The notes beneath the pieces are model-generated. The model did no database searches and had not been told where the DNA came from. It was given only the letters and a program-made list of their open reading frames with translations. The position numbers were made by a program, and so were the translations under genes. Source: an uncultured Nostocoides sp. (GTDB lineage: Bacteria; Actinomycetota; Actinomycetes; Actinomycetales; Dermatophilaceae). Taken from it: 17,216 nucleotides of DNA. This document shows, piece after piece, positions 1-8,064 of this stretch. Numbering within the stretch: position 1 is the first letter of the stretch; the number at the start of each line of letters is the position of its first letter. The stretch lies in NCBI GenBank assembly GCA_936931335.1, contig CAKZIH010000178.1, positions 1 through 17,216 on the forward strand, in the 5' to 3' direction.

Positions 1-16
1 GACGCTCTTCCGATCT
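1..16 (+). other. Residual Illumina adapter at contig edge
   Basis: The first 16 bases, GACGCTCTTCCGATCT, are identical to the 3' end of the standard Illumina read-1 (TruSeq universal) adapter. They sit exactly at the left edge of the window, which is what an untrimmed adapter does to a contig end. This is a technical artefact and not genomic DNA. Residues translated from it (D-A-L-P-I and the first base of the next codon) must not be counted as part of the neighbouring gene. Confidence 0.93.
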
Positions 17-96
17 CGACCCGCTTGACCACCGCGGTAGCGGCGGTGGACGAACTGCTGACCGCCGGGTGGCGACTCGCCGATCCGCTCGGCTGA
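17..96 (+). CDS. 3' fragment of an unidentified gene
   Basis: An open frame runs in from the left and ends at TGA 94-96. After removal of the adapter it encodes about 26 residues, running from TRLTTAVAAV to WRLADPLG. The composition (Ala/Leu rich, third-position G/C) looks like a genuine actinobacterial C-terminus, probably an amphipathic helix followed by a short tail. It is too short to identify. The gene lies on the same strand as the PaaK-like operon and ends 83 bases before its chosen start, so it could be the preceding gene of that operon. Confidence 0.55.
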
Positions 97-179
97 CGCC
101 CAGCTGCCCGGGGAAACGCAGCAGAAAGCGCTGGGCGATGAGCGCAGATACTCACGCGGGCACTGTATACCGGCCACTA

Positions 180-1790
180 ATGTCCACGGACATGGCAAAC
201 AATCTGCCCCTCCCGGTGCGCATCTGGAAGTCGGCACCGGCCGGGGTCGCGCGACGGGGTCTGCTGCGCGCCAGCGCGCGCGGGCTCACCGGCATCTATT
301 CGGTCTACAAGGTGCACCCGGCCGTATGGCGTTGGACCGCCCGCAACTATCACCCGGCGATGGAGCGCTTCGCCCGCTTGCACGCCTGGATGACCTGCCA
401 ATTCGCGGCGATCGACGTCCCGGCATACCAGGAGCATCTGGCCGCGCACGACTGGCGTTTCCGGTGGTGGGATCTGACCAACTATCCGCCCACCGACAAG
501 GAGAGCTACGTCAAGAAGTTCACCGAGGAGCAGCGTTGCTGGGACGGCCAATTGGCCCGGGTCGGCACCGTGGTCGATGAGTCGTCTGGCTCCAGCGGCA
601 CGCCCTACAACTGGGTGCGCGGGCGGCGTGAGCTGGACACCATCCACCGCAATGTCGCCGGCTTCACCAGCCAGGTCTTCCCGCGCCGGCGGCTCTTTGT
701 GATCAACGCCTATTCGATGGGCGCTTGGGCCACCGGGACCAACACCGGCATCGCCATGGCCAAGATCGCCATGGTCAAGAACACCGGCCCGGATCTGGAC
801 AAAATCGTGGACACGATCACCCACTTCGGGCCCTCATACACCTATCTCGTCACCGCCTACCCGCCCTTCCTCAAGGATCTGCGCGACAAGCTCGACTCCA
901 TCGGATTCGATTGGGACAGCTACCAATTGCACGGCATGGTCGGTGGCGAGGGGATGACCGAGGCGCTGCGCGACTATTGCGAGGAGCGCTTCCGCTCCGT
1001 GCTCTCCGGGTATGGCGCGTCCGACCTGACGATCGGGATCGGCGGCGAGTCCCGCCTGACGGTGTGGCTGCGCGATCAACTCGTCAAGGACGAGCAATTG
1101 CGTGCCAGCCTGCTGGGCCAGGATGAGGCCCGTATCCCGATGGTCTTCCAGTACAACCCACTGGAGACCTATCTCGAGGTCAATGACGAGGGCGAACTGT
1201 TGTGCACCCTCAATTCCACGGCCGTGCTCTCCCCCAAGCTGCGCTACAACATCGGCGACGAAGCCAAACTGCTGCGCTTCCCCGATCTCGAGGCGTTGCT
1301 GGCCACTCGGCCGGAGTTGCAGGCCGGCTTCCGCGCCGCGCACGCGGTCGATCAGATGCGCCTGCCGCTGCTCTTCCTGTATGGCCGCAAGGACTCCACG
1401 GTGAGCTTCATGGGGGCCAATATCTATCCGCAGGACGTGGAATACGGTCTCTACGAAGACAACCCACGCGCCGGCGAGATCGAGGGCTTCATGCTCACCC
1501 TCGAGGAGAGCGCGGATCTGGACGCCCGTCCCGTGGTCAATGTCGCCACCCGCGAGGGCGTGCACCTCGACGACGCCGGCAAGCAGGAGCTCGGCGCGGC
1601 GTGCGAGCAGGGCATCGTCGCTCACCTCTCGAAGGTCTCCCGTGACTTCCGCCAGTCGGTCGAGGAGGACCCCTCGGCCACCCAGATCGCCGTGCGCATC
1701 CACGACTACGGCACCGGCCCGTTCGAAGGCGGGCAGAGCAAGATCAAGAAGGTCTATCTGCGCCAGGACACCACGAAGGACGCCTCATGA
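180..1790 (+). CDS. PaaK/F390-synthetase-like adenylate-forming ligase
   Basis: The product is a predicted cytosolic ATP-dependent acid-activating enzyme of the phenylacetate-CoA ligase/coenzyme F390 synthetase group (ANL superfamily). From the ATG at 180 it has 536 residues. The phosphate-binding loop ESSGSSGTP is at about 134-142, GGEGMTEALRD at about 255-265 and SGYGASD, the adenine-binding A5-type motif, at about 276-282. YNIGDEA (A7-like) and GRKDSTVSFMGANIYPQDVE (A8-like) follow, typical of the PaaK type. The N-terminal extension of roughly 100 residues before the core is longer than in classical PaaK (about 430 aa). The start is uncertain: in-frame ATGs lie at 138, 180 and 192 and a GTG at 69, none with a clear Shine-Dalgarno. 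I chose 180 because TATACC lies 8 bases upstream, compatible with a near-leaderless start. The stop overlaps the next gene (ATGA). The substrate is unknown; the neighbours suggest a small-molecule pathway rather than phenylacetate degradation. Confidence 0.82.
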   Translation: MSTDMANNLPLPVRIWKSAPAGVARRGLLRASARGLTGIYSVYKVHPAVWRWTARNYHPAMERFARLHAWMTCQFAAIDVPAYQEHLAAHDWRFRWWDLTNYPPTDKESYVKKFTEEQRCWDGQLARVGTVVDESSGSSGTPYNWVRGRRELDTIHRNVAGFTSQVFPRRRLFVINAYSMGAWATGTNTGIAMAKIAMVKNTGPDLDKIVDTITHFGPSYTYLVTAYPPFLKDLRDKLDSIGFDWDSYQLHGMVGGEGMTEALRDYCEERFRSVLSGYGASDLTIGIGGESRLTVWLRDQLVKDEQLRASLLGQDEARIPMVFQYNPLETYLEVNDEGELLCTLNSTAVLSPKLRYNIGDEAKLLRFPDLEALLATRPELQAGFRAAHAVDQMRLPLLFLYGRKDSTVSFMGANIYPQDVEYGLYEDNPRAGEIEGFMLTLEESADLDARPVVNVATREGVHLDDAGKQELGAACEQGIVAHLSKVSRDFRQSVEEDPSATQIAVRIHDYGTGPFEGGQSKIKKVYLRQDTTKDAS

Positions 1791-2248
1791 GGACCACCGA
1801 CTTCTCCAACGCTCCGCGCCGCGCCCAAGCGGGGGCGATGTTCACCGGGGCCACCCGGTACAACTCCGTCAAGGAGTGGGCCACCCTTTCGCTCACCTGG
1901 CGCAAGTTCGTCAAGCGCATGAAGGCCTCCCCCGGATATTGCTGGCACAAGATCTACTGGGAGCCGCCCTACACGCTGGGCACGATCGCCTATTTCGACA
2001 CCATGGAGGATCTGTTCGCCGTCGCCCGGACACCGGAGCATCGCAAGCTCATGCGCTGGCTGGCCGATGGCACCGACGACCAGGCGACGGCCGGCTACAT
2101 CCGGCTCTACCGGGCCGACCCACACGGCTACACCAGCGGGATCTGGCGAGCCGAGGACCGGAGTATGTCGCACATCGAGGAATATTCACCGCTGCCGGGC
2201 GACACCAAACCCCAGCGCGTCGACGACGCGGCCAGCGAGATCCGGTGA
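1787..2248 (+). CDS. Small protein, probable alpha-beta-barrel (DUF4188/monooxygenase-like) fold
   Basis: A 153-residue soluble protein with no signal peptide or membrane segment. The middle (about 28-110) has the layout of ferredoxin-like alpha-beta-barrel proteins: a helix around EWATLSLTWRKFVKRMKASP, a strand pair around GYCWHKIYWEPPYTLGTIAYF, then a helix MEDLFAVARTPEHRKLMRWL. The pattern of a strand, then F-D-T-M-E-D-L, then A-R-T-P-E-H resembles DUF4188-type monooxygenase-like proteins, but I see no diagnostic catalytic motif, so the family call is tentative. It starts with ATG overlapping the stop of the upstream ligase gene (ATGA) and has a good ribosome site, GAAGGA at 1775-1780, six bases before the start. 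Translational coupling suggests it works in the same pathway as the ligase, perhaps modifying or binding the activated product. The C-terminal 40 residues are polar and probably flexible. Confidence 0.7.
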   Translation: MRTTDFSNAPRRAQAGAMFTGATRYNSVKEWATLSLTWRKFVKRMKASPGYCWHKIYWEPPYTLGTIAYFDTMEDLFAVARTPEHRKLMRWLADGTDDQATAGYIRLYRADPHGYTSGIWRAEDRSMSHIEEYSPLPGDTKPQRVDDAASEIR

Positions 2249-2261
2249 CTCGCGAATCGCT

Positions 2262-3380
2262 ATGTCGCAGTTGCTGATCGAGCCGGTGGTCACCGGCACA
2301 CAGTTCACCGACTTCGTCGAACTTCCCCTGCGCCTGCATCCCCGGGGTCGTTATGTCCCCCTGCTGCAGCCCCAGTTGCGCGATTGGTGGCGCGGTCAGC
2401 ACCCGCAGGCCCGCTTCGGGCCGGTGCGCTACTTCCTGGCCCGCCGCGGTCATACCGTCGTGGGGCGAATCTGCCTGCACCACAACCCGGATTTCGACGC
2501 CAAGCTCGGCAGCGATACCCAGCTCTTCGGCCTCGCGGAGTTCGTCGACGCGGATAGCGCCCAGGCGCTGCTGACACTGGCCGAACAGGAGGCCGGGCTG
2601 GCCGGGCGCTGCCAGGTCATCGGCCCGGTTGCCTTGTTGCCCAACCAAACCGGCGGCGTCATCACCTCCGGCTTCGCCGAGCGCGGCTTCATGGACTCCC
2701 CATGGAACCCCGAGCACTATCCCGCGGCATACGAGGGGGCGGGGTATGCGCGCATCTTCACCGGGCAGACGTGGATCTGCGACAACTTCGCCGAACTCGA
2801 TCCGGACACCACCTTTGTCTTCGACGAGGCACGGATCGCCGACGAGGGGTTGCGGGTGCAGCCCTCGGGGCCGGTACGTCTGCGCCGCGATCTGGAGGAC
2901 ATGCGCCAGGTGCTCAACGCGAGCTTTGCGCAACTTCCTTATTACACAACGATTTCCAAGCCGGATCTGGCCGCGCAGACCGAAGGCCTGGAGGCGCTGC
3001 TCGACGGCAGTCTCTTCCTTCGGCTCACCCGCCGCGGCGAACCCATCGCCTTCGCTCTGGTGGTGCCCGACATCAGCGAGTTCGTCATGGCACGCGGTGG
3101 GCGGCTCAGCCTGCGCGACCAAGCCGCGCTGCTGGCCACCCGGGGCCGCTACCGCGATGAGGCCATCATCATCATCAAGGGGACGAGCCCGCAGGCTCAA
3201 GGCCACGGGTATCTCACGCTGCTGTCGCGCGAACTGCTGCGCAATCTGCAGGCCGGGGGCTACCGGGCGCTGCGCAGCACCTTCGTCGAGGACGAGAATG
3301 CCGCATCCGCGTCCCAATATGTCCGCATGGGTGGCCGTCCGCTGCACGGGACGGCGTTCTACCGCAAGGAGATTCGATGA
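2262..3380 (+). CDS. YghO/BcerS-like GNAT-fold acyltransferase
   Basis: A 372-residue cytosolic protein resembling the YghO/BcerS-like family of large GNAT-fold proteins. The N-terminal block (LPLRLHPRGRYVPLLQP, then RYFLARRGHTVVGRICLHHN) matches the family pattern of 'lp..lY....wvPpl' followed by 'fla.rdg.pvGRi'. The next blocks also fit: LFGLAEFVDADSAQALL, a V-I-G-P stretch and SPWNPEHYPAAYEGAGYARI, where related proteins have a PYNPPYY-like segment. The C-terminal half holds the likely acyl-CoA domain (IIIIKGTSPQAQGHGYLTLL, a Q-x-x-G-x-G/A-like turn, then YVRMGGRP). The start is the ATG at 2262, 13 bases after the upstream stop, because the long upstream extension of this frame runs through the previous gene. 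AAGGAG near its 3' end serves the following gene. Its role is inferred to be acyl transfer in the same pathway as the ligase; the substrate is unknown. Confidence 0.78.
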   Translation: MSQLLIEPVVTGTQFTDFVELPLRLHPRGRYVPLLQPQLRDWWRGQHPQARFGPVRYFLARRGHTVVGRICLHHNPDFDAKLGSDTQLFGLAEFVDADSAQALLTLAEQEAGLAGRCQVIGPVALLPNQTGGVITSGFAERGFMDSPWNPEHYPAAYEGAGYARIFTGQTWICDNFAELDPDTTFVFDEARIADEGLRVQPSGPVRLRRDLEDMRQVLNASFAQLPYYTTISKPDLAAQTEGLEALLDGSLFLRLTRRGEPIAFALVVPDISEFVMARGGRLSLRDQAALLATRGRYRDEAIIIIKGTSPQAQGHGYLTLLSRELLRNLQAGGYRALRSTFVEDENAASASQYVRMGGRPLHGTAFYRKEIR

Positions 3381-4387
3381 GCACCTGGCAAGACGAGGTG
3401 CTCGCGCTGGCGCCGGTATGGCGTCGCTCCCCCTCCGCGCACAACACCCAGCCCGCCACGCTCACCGCGTCCGCGGACGGACTCGAGCTGGGCTGGGACC
3501 CAGGGCGGGAACTCGTCATCGGCGACCCGACCCGGCGCGACCTATGGCTCTCCTTGGGCGCGCACGCCGAATGCGTGGTCATCGCGGCGGCGGGGGCGGG
3601 CATACCGCTGCGGGTCGACTGGGCGATCGACGCCATCCGACGGCGCGCGGCACTGCTCGTGCGTGACCCGGCGGCGCCGGCTCCCGCCTTCACCGCCGCG
3701 GAGGTGACGCAGCGCCGCAGCGCCCGCGGGCCCTACCGCGAACCCCATACCGCCGGGGACGAGGTCGCCCAGGTCGCCACCGCCGCGGGCGTGACCGAGG
3801 CCGGTCTGCGCCTGGACGTCATCCCCGCCGGGCTCGTCGATGCCTTACTGCCGCAGGCAGATCGCTGGAATTACTCGGCCCCCGAGCAGGTGCGCGAGTT
3901 GCGCCGGTGGCTGCGCCTGCATCCCGGCCACCCGGCATACCACCAGGACGGGCTGAGCGATCGCGCCCTGGCGCTGCCGCGTTCCCAGGCGGTGGCCCTG
4001 CGGGCCGCTTTGTCGGAGCCGGTATGGCGCGTGCTCGCCCGCACCGGTGGCCCGGAACTGATGGCCCGGTTCGGCCAGCCGGACGGCCGCGGGACGGTCG
4101 TGGCGCTCATCGCCGACTCCGGGCAGGTGGTCGGTGCGGCCCAGGTCGCCGAAACTGGTCGGCTGCTGCTGCGCATCTGGTTGGCCGCCGCCCGCGTGGG
4201 GCTGCACGTGCACCCACTCAGCCAACTCATCGACGCTCCCAGCCCGGCCGCCGCGCTGACCCGCTGGGCAGCCCAGGCCGGCGGCGGTGATCCCCGGGTG
4301 CTCGCGGTCTTCCGGATCGGCGTCCCTACCCAAGAGCCCGTGCGCTCGGCCCGCCGCGGCGGGGACACTGCCCGCGGCACCGGCTAG
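3377..4387 (+). CDS. Acg-family nitroreductase-like flavoprotein
   Basis: A 336-residue protein of the nitroreductase-like Acg family (Rv2032/Acg-like proteins of actinobacteria). Visible family marks are WRRSPSAHNTQP at about 15-26, the R-x-S-x-H-N-x-Q-P flavin-contact segment, and RRSARGPYRE at about 113-122, which corresponds to the second R-R-S/T-x-R motif. A central helix-rich domain follows, with a C-terminal A-x-x-GL-H-x-x-P-L-S and FRIGVP ending. Acg-like proteins are about 330 aa, so it looks complete. It lacks a signal peptide. Family members bind FMN, some of them in an occluded pocket without classical nitroreductase activity, so redox function cannot be assumed. The ATG overlaps the stop of the acetyltransferase gene (ATGA), with AAGGAG at 3366-3371 five bases upstream. 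It is the last gene of the four-gene operon; a 122-base gap and a new promoter/ribosome site follow. Confidence 0.85.
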   Translation: MSTWQDEVLALAPVWRRSPSAHNTQPATLTASADGLELGWDPGRELVIGDPTRRDLWLSLGAHAECVVIAAAGAGIPLRVDWAIDAIRRRAALLVRDPAAPAPAFTAAEVTQRRSARGPYREPHTAGDEVAQVATAAGVTEAGLRLDVIPAGLVDALLPQADRWNYSAPEQVRELRRWLRLHPGHPAYHQDGLSDRALALPRSQAVALRAALSEPVWRVLARTGGPELMARFGQPDGRGTVVALIADSGQVVGAAQVAETGRLLLRIWLAAARVGLHVHPLSQLIDAPSPAAALTRWAAQAGGGDPRVLAVFRIGVPTQEPVRSARRGGDTARGTG

Positions 4388-4509
4388 CCCCTGGGACCGG
4401 CGCGTATGCGAGCACCGACGCACCGGCGAGCACCGGGATGCGCGCCACCGGGCGGTGTAGAGTCGCGCGACAATACCGCCCGGTTCACGGGTACAGGAGA
4501 GGGCGCAGC
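4388..4509 (+). promoter_or_regulatory. Intergenic leader of gpsA with Shine-Dalgarno
   Basis: This 122-base gap separates the nitroreductase gene from gpsA. It holds a clear ribosome-binding site, AGGAG at 4495-4499, ten bases before the GTG at 4510, and this site decides the gpsA start. TAGAGT at 4458-4463 fits the TANNNT -10 pattern, but no convincing -35 hexamer lies 16-18 bases upstream, so the promoter call is weak. A 10-base direct repeat (GCGAGCACCG at 4408-4417 and 4426-4435) is present without an obvious role. Confidence 0.45.
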
Positions 4510-5502
4510 GTGAAGGTTTCCGTGCTCGGTGGAGGTAACTGGGGCACCACCGTGGCCTCGCTGGTGGCCCGGCGTCATGACACCCTGCAGTGGGCCCGCA
4601 ATCCCGAGGTAGTCCGGGAGATCAACGAGGACCATCGCAATACCGCATACCTGCCCGGCTTCGCCCTGCACCGTCACCTGCGCGCCACGGCCGACTTCGA
4701 GGAGGCGGTGCGCCATGCCGACCTGCTCATCCTCGGTGTCCCCACCGGTGCCATGCGCGAGACCGCCAGCGCCTCCCGGCAATGGATCCACCCGTGGATC
4801 CCGGTCGTCAGCCTGGCCAAGGGGCTGGAGCAGGGCACGCTGCTGCGGATGAGCCAGGTGATCAGCCAGGAACTGCCGATGCACCCGGTCGCCGCGCTCA
4901 CCGGGCCCAATATCGCCAGCGAGATCATCGCCGGGCAGGCCGCCGCGAGCGTGGTGGCGACCCGGGATCTCGCGGTCGCCCGGGCCCTGCAGGAGATCCT
5001 CAGCCAGGGCCTCTTCCGGGTCTACTCCAACCACGACGTCATCGGCTGCGAACTCGGCGGCGCGCTCAAGAATGTCGTCGCCATCGCCTGCGGTATGGCG
5101 CAGGGTCTCGGCGTGGGGGACAACACCCGGGCCGGCGTGATGACCCGCGGGCTGGCGGAGTTGACCCGCCTCGGGGTGGCCATGGGCGGGGAGGCGCAGA
5201 CCTTCGCCGGCCTGACCGGGATGGGTGATCTGATCGCCACCTGCACCAGCCCGGCGAGCCGCAATCGCACGGTCGGCGAGAAGCTCGGCCGGGGCGTCCC
5301 GCTCGCGGAGATCACCAGCGGGATGAATATGGTCGCCGAGGGCGTGAAAACCGCGACCACCGCGCACCAGCTCGCCGAGCGGTATGGCTTGGAGATGCCC
5401 ATTCACGAGACGATCTACCAGGTCGTCAATGGCAGCCTCGCGCCCGACCAGGCCTATTGGGGACTGGCCCCGCTGCCTGGGCACGAGTCCGATCCCGACT
5501 GA
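4510..5502 (+). CDS. gpsA: NAD(P)H-dependent glycerol-3-phosphate dehydrogenase
   Basis: This enzyme reduces dihydroxyacetone phosphate to sn-glycerol-3-phosphate, the backbone for phospholipid synthesis, in the cytosol. The 330-residue length is normal for GpsA. The dinucleotide-binding loop VLGGGNWGTT is at about 5-14, SLAKGLE at 101-107, TGPNIASE at 131-138, the catalytic lysine in GGALKNV at 183-189 (K187), TGMGDLIATC at 236-245 and SRNR at 250-253. All key residues of the family are visible. The GTG start at 4510 is chosen because the glycine-rich loop begins five residues later and AGGAG lies just upstream; the in-frame ATG at 4438 would add a basic, non-homologous extension. The expected neighbours in many actinobacteria (plsC, ddl) are absent here. 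The gene converges with the YihY gene, whose stop is 34 bases away. Confidence 0.96.
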   Translation: MKVSVLGGGNWGTTVASLVARRHDTLQWARNPEVVREINEDHRNTAYLPGFALHRHLRATADFEEAVRHADLLILGVPTGAMRETASASRQWIHPWIPVVSLAKGLEQGTLLRMSQVISQELPMHPVAALTGPNIASEIIAGQAAASVVATRDLAVARALQEILSQGLFRVYSNHDVIGCELGGALKNVVAIACGMAQGLGVGDNTRAGVMTRGLAELTRLGVAMGGEAQTFAGLTGMGDLIATCTSPASRNRTVGEKLGRGVPLAEITSGMNMVAEGVKTATTAHQLAERYGLEMPIHETIYQVVNGSLAPDQAYWGLAPLPGHESDPD

Positions 5503-5536
5503 GCCCGATCCCGCAGATCGTCGCCCGCCTGATTGC

Positions 5537-6550
5537 TCAGCCGTCGTCGCCTTCGGCGCTGCCGCTGCCTTCCCGCGTCGGCAATGGCGGCTTCGGCGAG
5601 GGGCCGAATTCCACCCGCACCCGCTCGAATCCCTTGGACGCCATGGATTTCGCCTGGCTGTCGTAGACCCGCTTGTCGGCCTCGGTGAGGTGGACCGAAT
5701 CGGTGAATGGGGTCAGCAACGCCCGCGGCCATAGCCGCTGCGCGCTGACTACATTGATCTCCGCACAGATGACCACCAGCACCGCAGTGAGATAGATGAA
5801 TGCCAGCAGACCGAGGATGAAAGCGAACACGCTATTGATCGCCGAGGCCCGGTTGATAACCCGCGCGACATACGTGAGCCCATAAAGCTGCAGGAAGTGC
5901 CAGCCGATGGCCGCGAGCAGCGCGCCGGGGAACTGGTGGCGACGCTGCGCCCGGGAGATGCCGATCCGGAAACATAGGTAGACGATCCCGGTGTTCAGGG
6001 CGATAGTCACCAGCAGGATCAGCACCCGGGTCCAGGCGCCCCAGTCGCTGATCGCGGCGTTGAAGATCGACAGCGCGGTGGTCGCCACGGCCGCCAGCCC
6101 CGCGGTCACGATGAGCAGCAGGCTGCGCACCCGCGACAGGATCGGATTGGGGCGTTCGTTGCGCCGCACCGACCAGATGACGTTCATCGCATGCTGCAGC
6201 GCATTGCCCACGCCGAGTGCCCCATAGATCGCCACGCTCGCCCCGATCACCACCCCGACCGGCCCCCCGCTGAGCGACTTGGGGTCCTTGAGTTGATTGC
6301 CGATCACCGGGATCTGGGAGATGGCGGAGTCGAGGATGCGCGCCTGCAGATCGGGGTTGTTGCGCAACACCAGGCTCAGCACCGTTGCCAGCAGCAAGAG
6401 CACCGGGAAGAGTGACAGGAAGGCGTAATAGGTGAGCAGGGCCGCGAGATAGCCGCCCGCATCGTCGAAGTATTTGTAGATCACGGCCAGCGGATAGCCG
6501 AGGATCCGGTGGCGCCGTTGGAATTGGTCGACGCGGTCGACGGTGTTCAC
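5537..6550 (-). CDS. YihY/BrkB-family inner membrane protein
   Basis: A 337-residue polytopic membrane protein of the YihY/virulence-factor-BrkB family, whose biochemical function is not settled (transport or envelope roles have been suggested). The N-terminus contains the family pattern D-x-A-x-x-x-A-A-L-L-T-Y-Y-A-F-L-S-L-F-P, running into the first membrane helix at about 36-63. Further helices lie around 94-115, 140-163, 177-200, 211-235 and 245-270. The C-terminal 60 residues are hydrophilic and probably cytoplasmic, with a Pro/Gly/Glu-rich tail. The GTG start at 6550 overlaps the TGA of the upstream ThrE-like gene (GTGA, 6547-6550), so I chose it over the much longer upstream frame, which only shadows that gene. 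It is the last gene of the kinase-exporter operon. No transfer or damage is visible. Confidence 0.9.
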   Translation of the reverse strand: MNTVDRVDQFQRRHRILGYPLAVIYKYFDDAGGYLAALLTYYAFLSLFPVLLLLATVLSLVLRNNPDLQARILDSAISQIPVIGNQLKDPKSLSGGPVGVVIGASVAIYGALGVGNALQHAMNVIWSVRRNERPNPILSRVRSLLLIVTAGLAAVATTALSIFNAAISDWGAWTRVLILLVTIALNTGIVYLCFRIGISRAQRRHQFPGALLAAIGWHFLQLYGLTYVARVINRASAINSVFAFILGLLAFIYLTAVLVVICAEINVVSAQRLWPRALLTPFTDSVHLTEADKRVYDSQAKSMASKGFERVRVEFGPSPKPPLPTREGSGSAEGDDG

Positions 6551-8064
6551 GATTCCTCCGGTTCCGCGGCGGCCCGGCGGCGCTGCCAGGCAGTGCTGTC
6601 CAAGGGGGCGGCGAGCAGGTCGCCCAGGGTGGTGCCCGCGGCGATCGCCACCAGCACCCCGAGCGCCGACGCCAGGCCCTGGACGCCGACCTGCACGTCC
6701 AGGCTGGTGCGCAGTCCATCGGCCGGCACCATCAGCCGGTACAGGCCGACGAAGATCGACAGCCCCGGCAGCAGGCCGAAGGACGCCGGCACCGCGAGCA
6801 CCATCGCCGGTGCGCGCAGGCGCAGGGCGAGCACCCGGCATACGAACCCGATCACCAGCGCGGCGATGCCCACCGCGGTGACCCTCCCGAGCGGAGCGGC
6901 ATGTTCCGCCAGCCACACGAGACAGACACCCATCGCGGTCACTGCCGCCGAGGGCAACAGGAAGCGGCGGCTGCTCTGCATGGTCACTGCGCCCGTAAAC
7001 CCGATGATGGCCGCGCCGAGGACTGCCAGCGGCAGGCTCGCGCTGGCGGTACCCAGGCGTTCCACCGACGGCGGAGAGAGTTCCAGATGCAGCAGTTGCG
7101 CCAGCGCGACGACGACGGCCAGCCCGGCGGCAACACCGAGGATCAACCCGAGTGTATGGAAGAACACCGCGAAGATCCGGGCCGTCCCGGTGATCCAGTA
7201 GCCCATGATCACGTCCTCCAGCGCCGAGGCGATGGAACGTGCGGGCAGCAGCGCGACGATGCCACCGGCCATGATGGCGGCAAAGTCGGCCGGGGTCACC
7301 GAGACGAGATTCGCACCGCCGAGGGCGTATGCCGTCCACGCCAGCGCCAGCGCCAGGAAGCCGCCGACCGCGCTGAGATAGAAGTCCGGCAGGCGGTTGC
7401 GGGCCAGGCGCCCAGTCAGGCCCTCGACGAGGATCGCGGACAGCAGGGTGATGATGGTCGCCTGGAAGCCGGCCCCGATCATCATTGCCACGCCAGCGGC
7501 CACCAGCCCGGAGGCGATGGCCACCACCCAGGCGCTCCACATCCGGGGGGTCTTGGCGTTCTGCTCGGCGATTTGCGCGGCCTCGGCGATGCTCACCCGC
7601 CCGGAGACGAGTTCGTCGACGAGATGGTGGGCCCGGGCCAGGCGGGCGAAGTCACGACGCTGGTCGCGCACCACCCGTAGCCGGGTCACCCATTGACCCG
7701 ACGGGGTGCGCGCCTGGACGAGCAGCGACTGCAGGGTGATGTCGTAGTCGTAGTCGGTGATCCCGGCCGCGGTGGCCACGGCCACAATGGTGGCCTCGAC
7801 CTGCGGGGCACCGGCGCCGCAGCGCACCATGGTCTCGGCGAGGCCCAGGGCGAGGTCCAAGGCGGCCTCCACATCGCGTTCCTCGCGGACCGCCCGCGCC
7901 AGTCGGGGATCCCGGTATGGCGTGCGCCGCAACACCTCCCGCTTCGGCAGCGGTCCGGTGGGCGCGTCTCCACGCAGGGTCGCCACGCCTCGCCGAGCGG
8001 AGCTGCGCACGACGCGTCGTGCTCCGCTGCCGGCGCGGCGAGATCGGTCGGCAGGTGTGGTCAC
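6547..8064 (-). CDS. ThrE-family threonine/serine exporter
   Basis: A 505-residue integral membrane protein with the two-part architecture of the ThrE family (DUF1212-like N-terminal plus DUF3815-like C-terminal parts fused in one chain), as in Corynebacterium ThrE. The N-terminal cytoplasmic domain (about 55-180) carries LALGLAETMVRCGAGAPQVEATI, the family pattern of a helix followed by R/S-x-G-A, and an exposed region to about 185. Then come around ten hydrophobic segments, from AWVVAIASGLVAAGVAMMIG to ALGVLVAIAAGTTLG near the C-terminus. The known family exports threonine and serine in exchange for protons; the substrate here is inferred. The GTG at 8064 is chosen because it overlaps the kinase stop (GTGA, 8061-8064); the in-frame extension upstream to 8151 shadows the kinase gene. 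The first 45 residues are Arg-rich and probably disordered. Coupling to a kinase gene is unusual for this family. Confidence 0.88.
   Translation of the reverse strand: MTTPADRSRRAGSGARRVVRSSARRGVATLRGDAPTGPLPKREVLRRTPYRDPRLARAVREERDVEAALDLALGLAETMVRCGAGAPQVEATIVAVATAAGITDYDYDITLQSLLVQARTPSGQWVTRLRVVRDQRRDFARLARAHHLVDELVSGRVSIAEAAQIAEQNAKTPRMWSAWVVAIASGLVAAGVAMMIGAGFQATIITLLSAILVEGLTGRLARNRLPDFYLSAVGGFLALALAWTAYALGGANLVSVTPADFAAIMAGGIVALLPARSIASALEDVIMGYWITGTARIFAVFFHTLGLILGVAAGLAVVVALAQLLHLELSPPSVERLGTASASLPLAVLGAAIIGFTGAVTMQSSRRFLLPSAAVTAMGVCLVWLAEHAAPLGRVTAVGIAALVIGFVCRVLALRLRAPAMVLAVPASFGLLPGLSIFVGLYRLMVPADGLRTSLDVQVGVQGLASALGVLVAIAAGTTLGDLLAAPLDSTAWQRRRAAAEPEES

Noticed and set aside
834..1703. 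Long open frames on the opposite strand of real genes (for example 834-1703, 2049-3347 and 4384-5484 minus; 7917-9548 and 12951-14408 plus)
   Set aside because: In very GC-rich DNA, open frames opposite real genes are common. These have biased composition, no recognisable motif and no ribosome site, while the opposite strand carries clear family motifs.
4408..4435. Direct repeat GCGAGCACCG, 18-base period, before gpsA
   Set aside because: Two short GC-rich copies in GC-rich DNA with irregular CACCG neighbours; no sign of a binding-site layout.
5499..5540. Inverted repeat CTGAGC (5499-5504) / GCTCAG (5535-5540) between gpsA and the YihY gene, with a small CGATC/GATCG hairpin inside
   Set aside because: Only six base pairs over a 30-base loop, and three of the bases are simply the facing TGA stops. 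It may help termination but is too weak to call.
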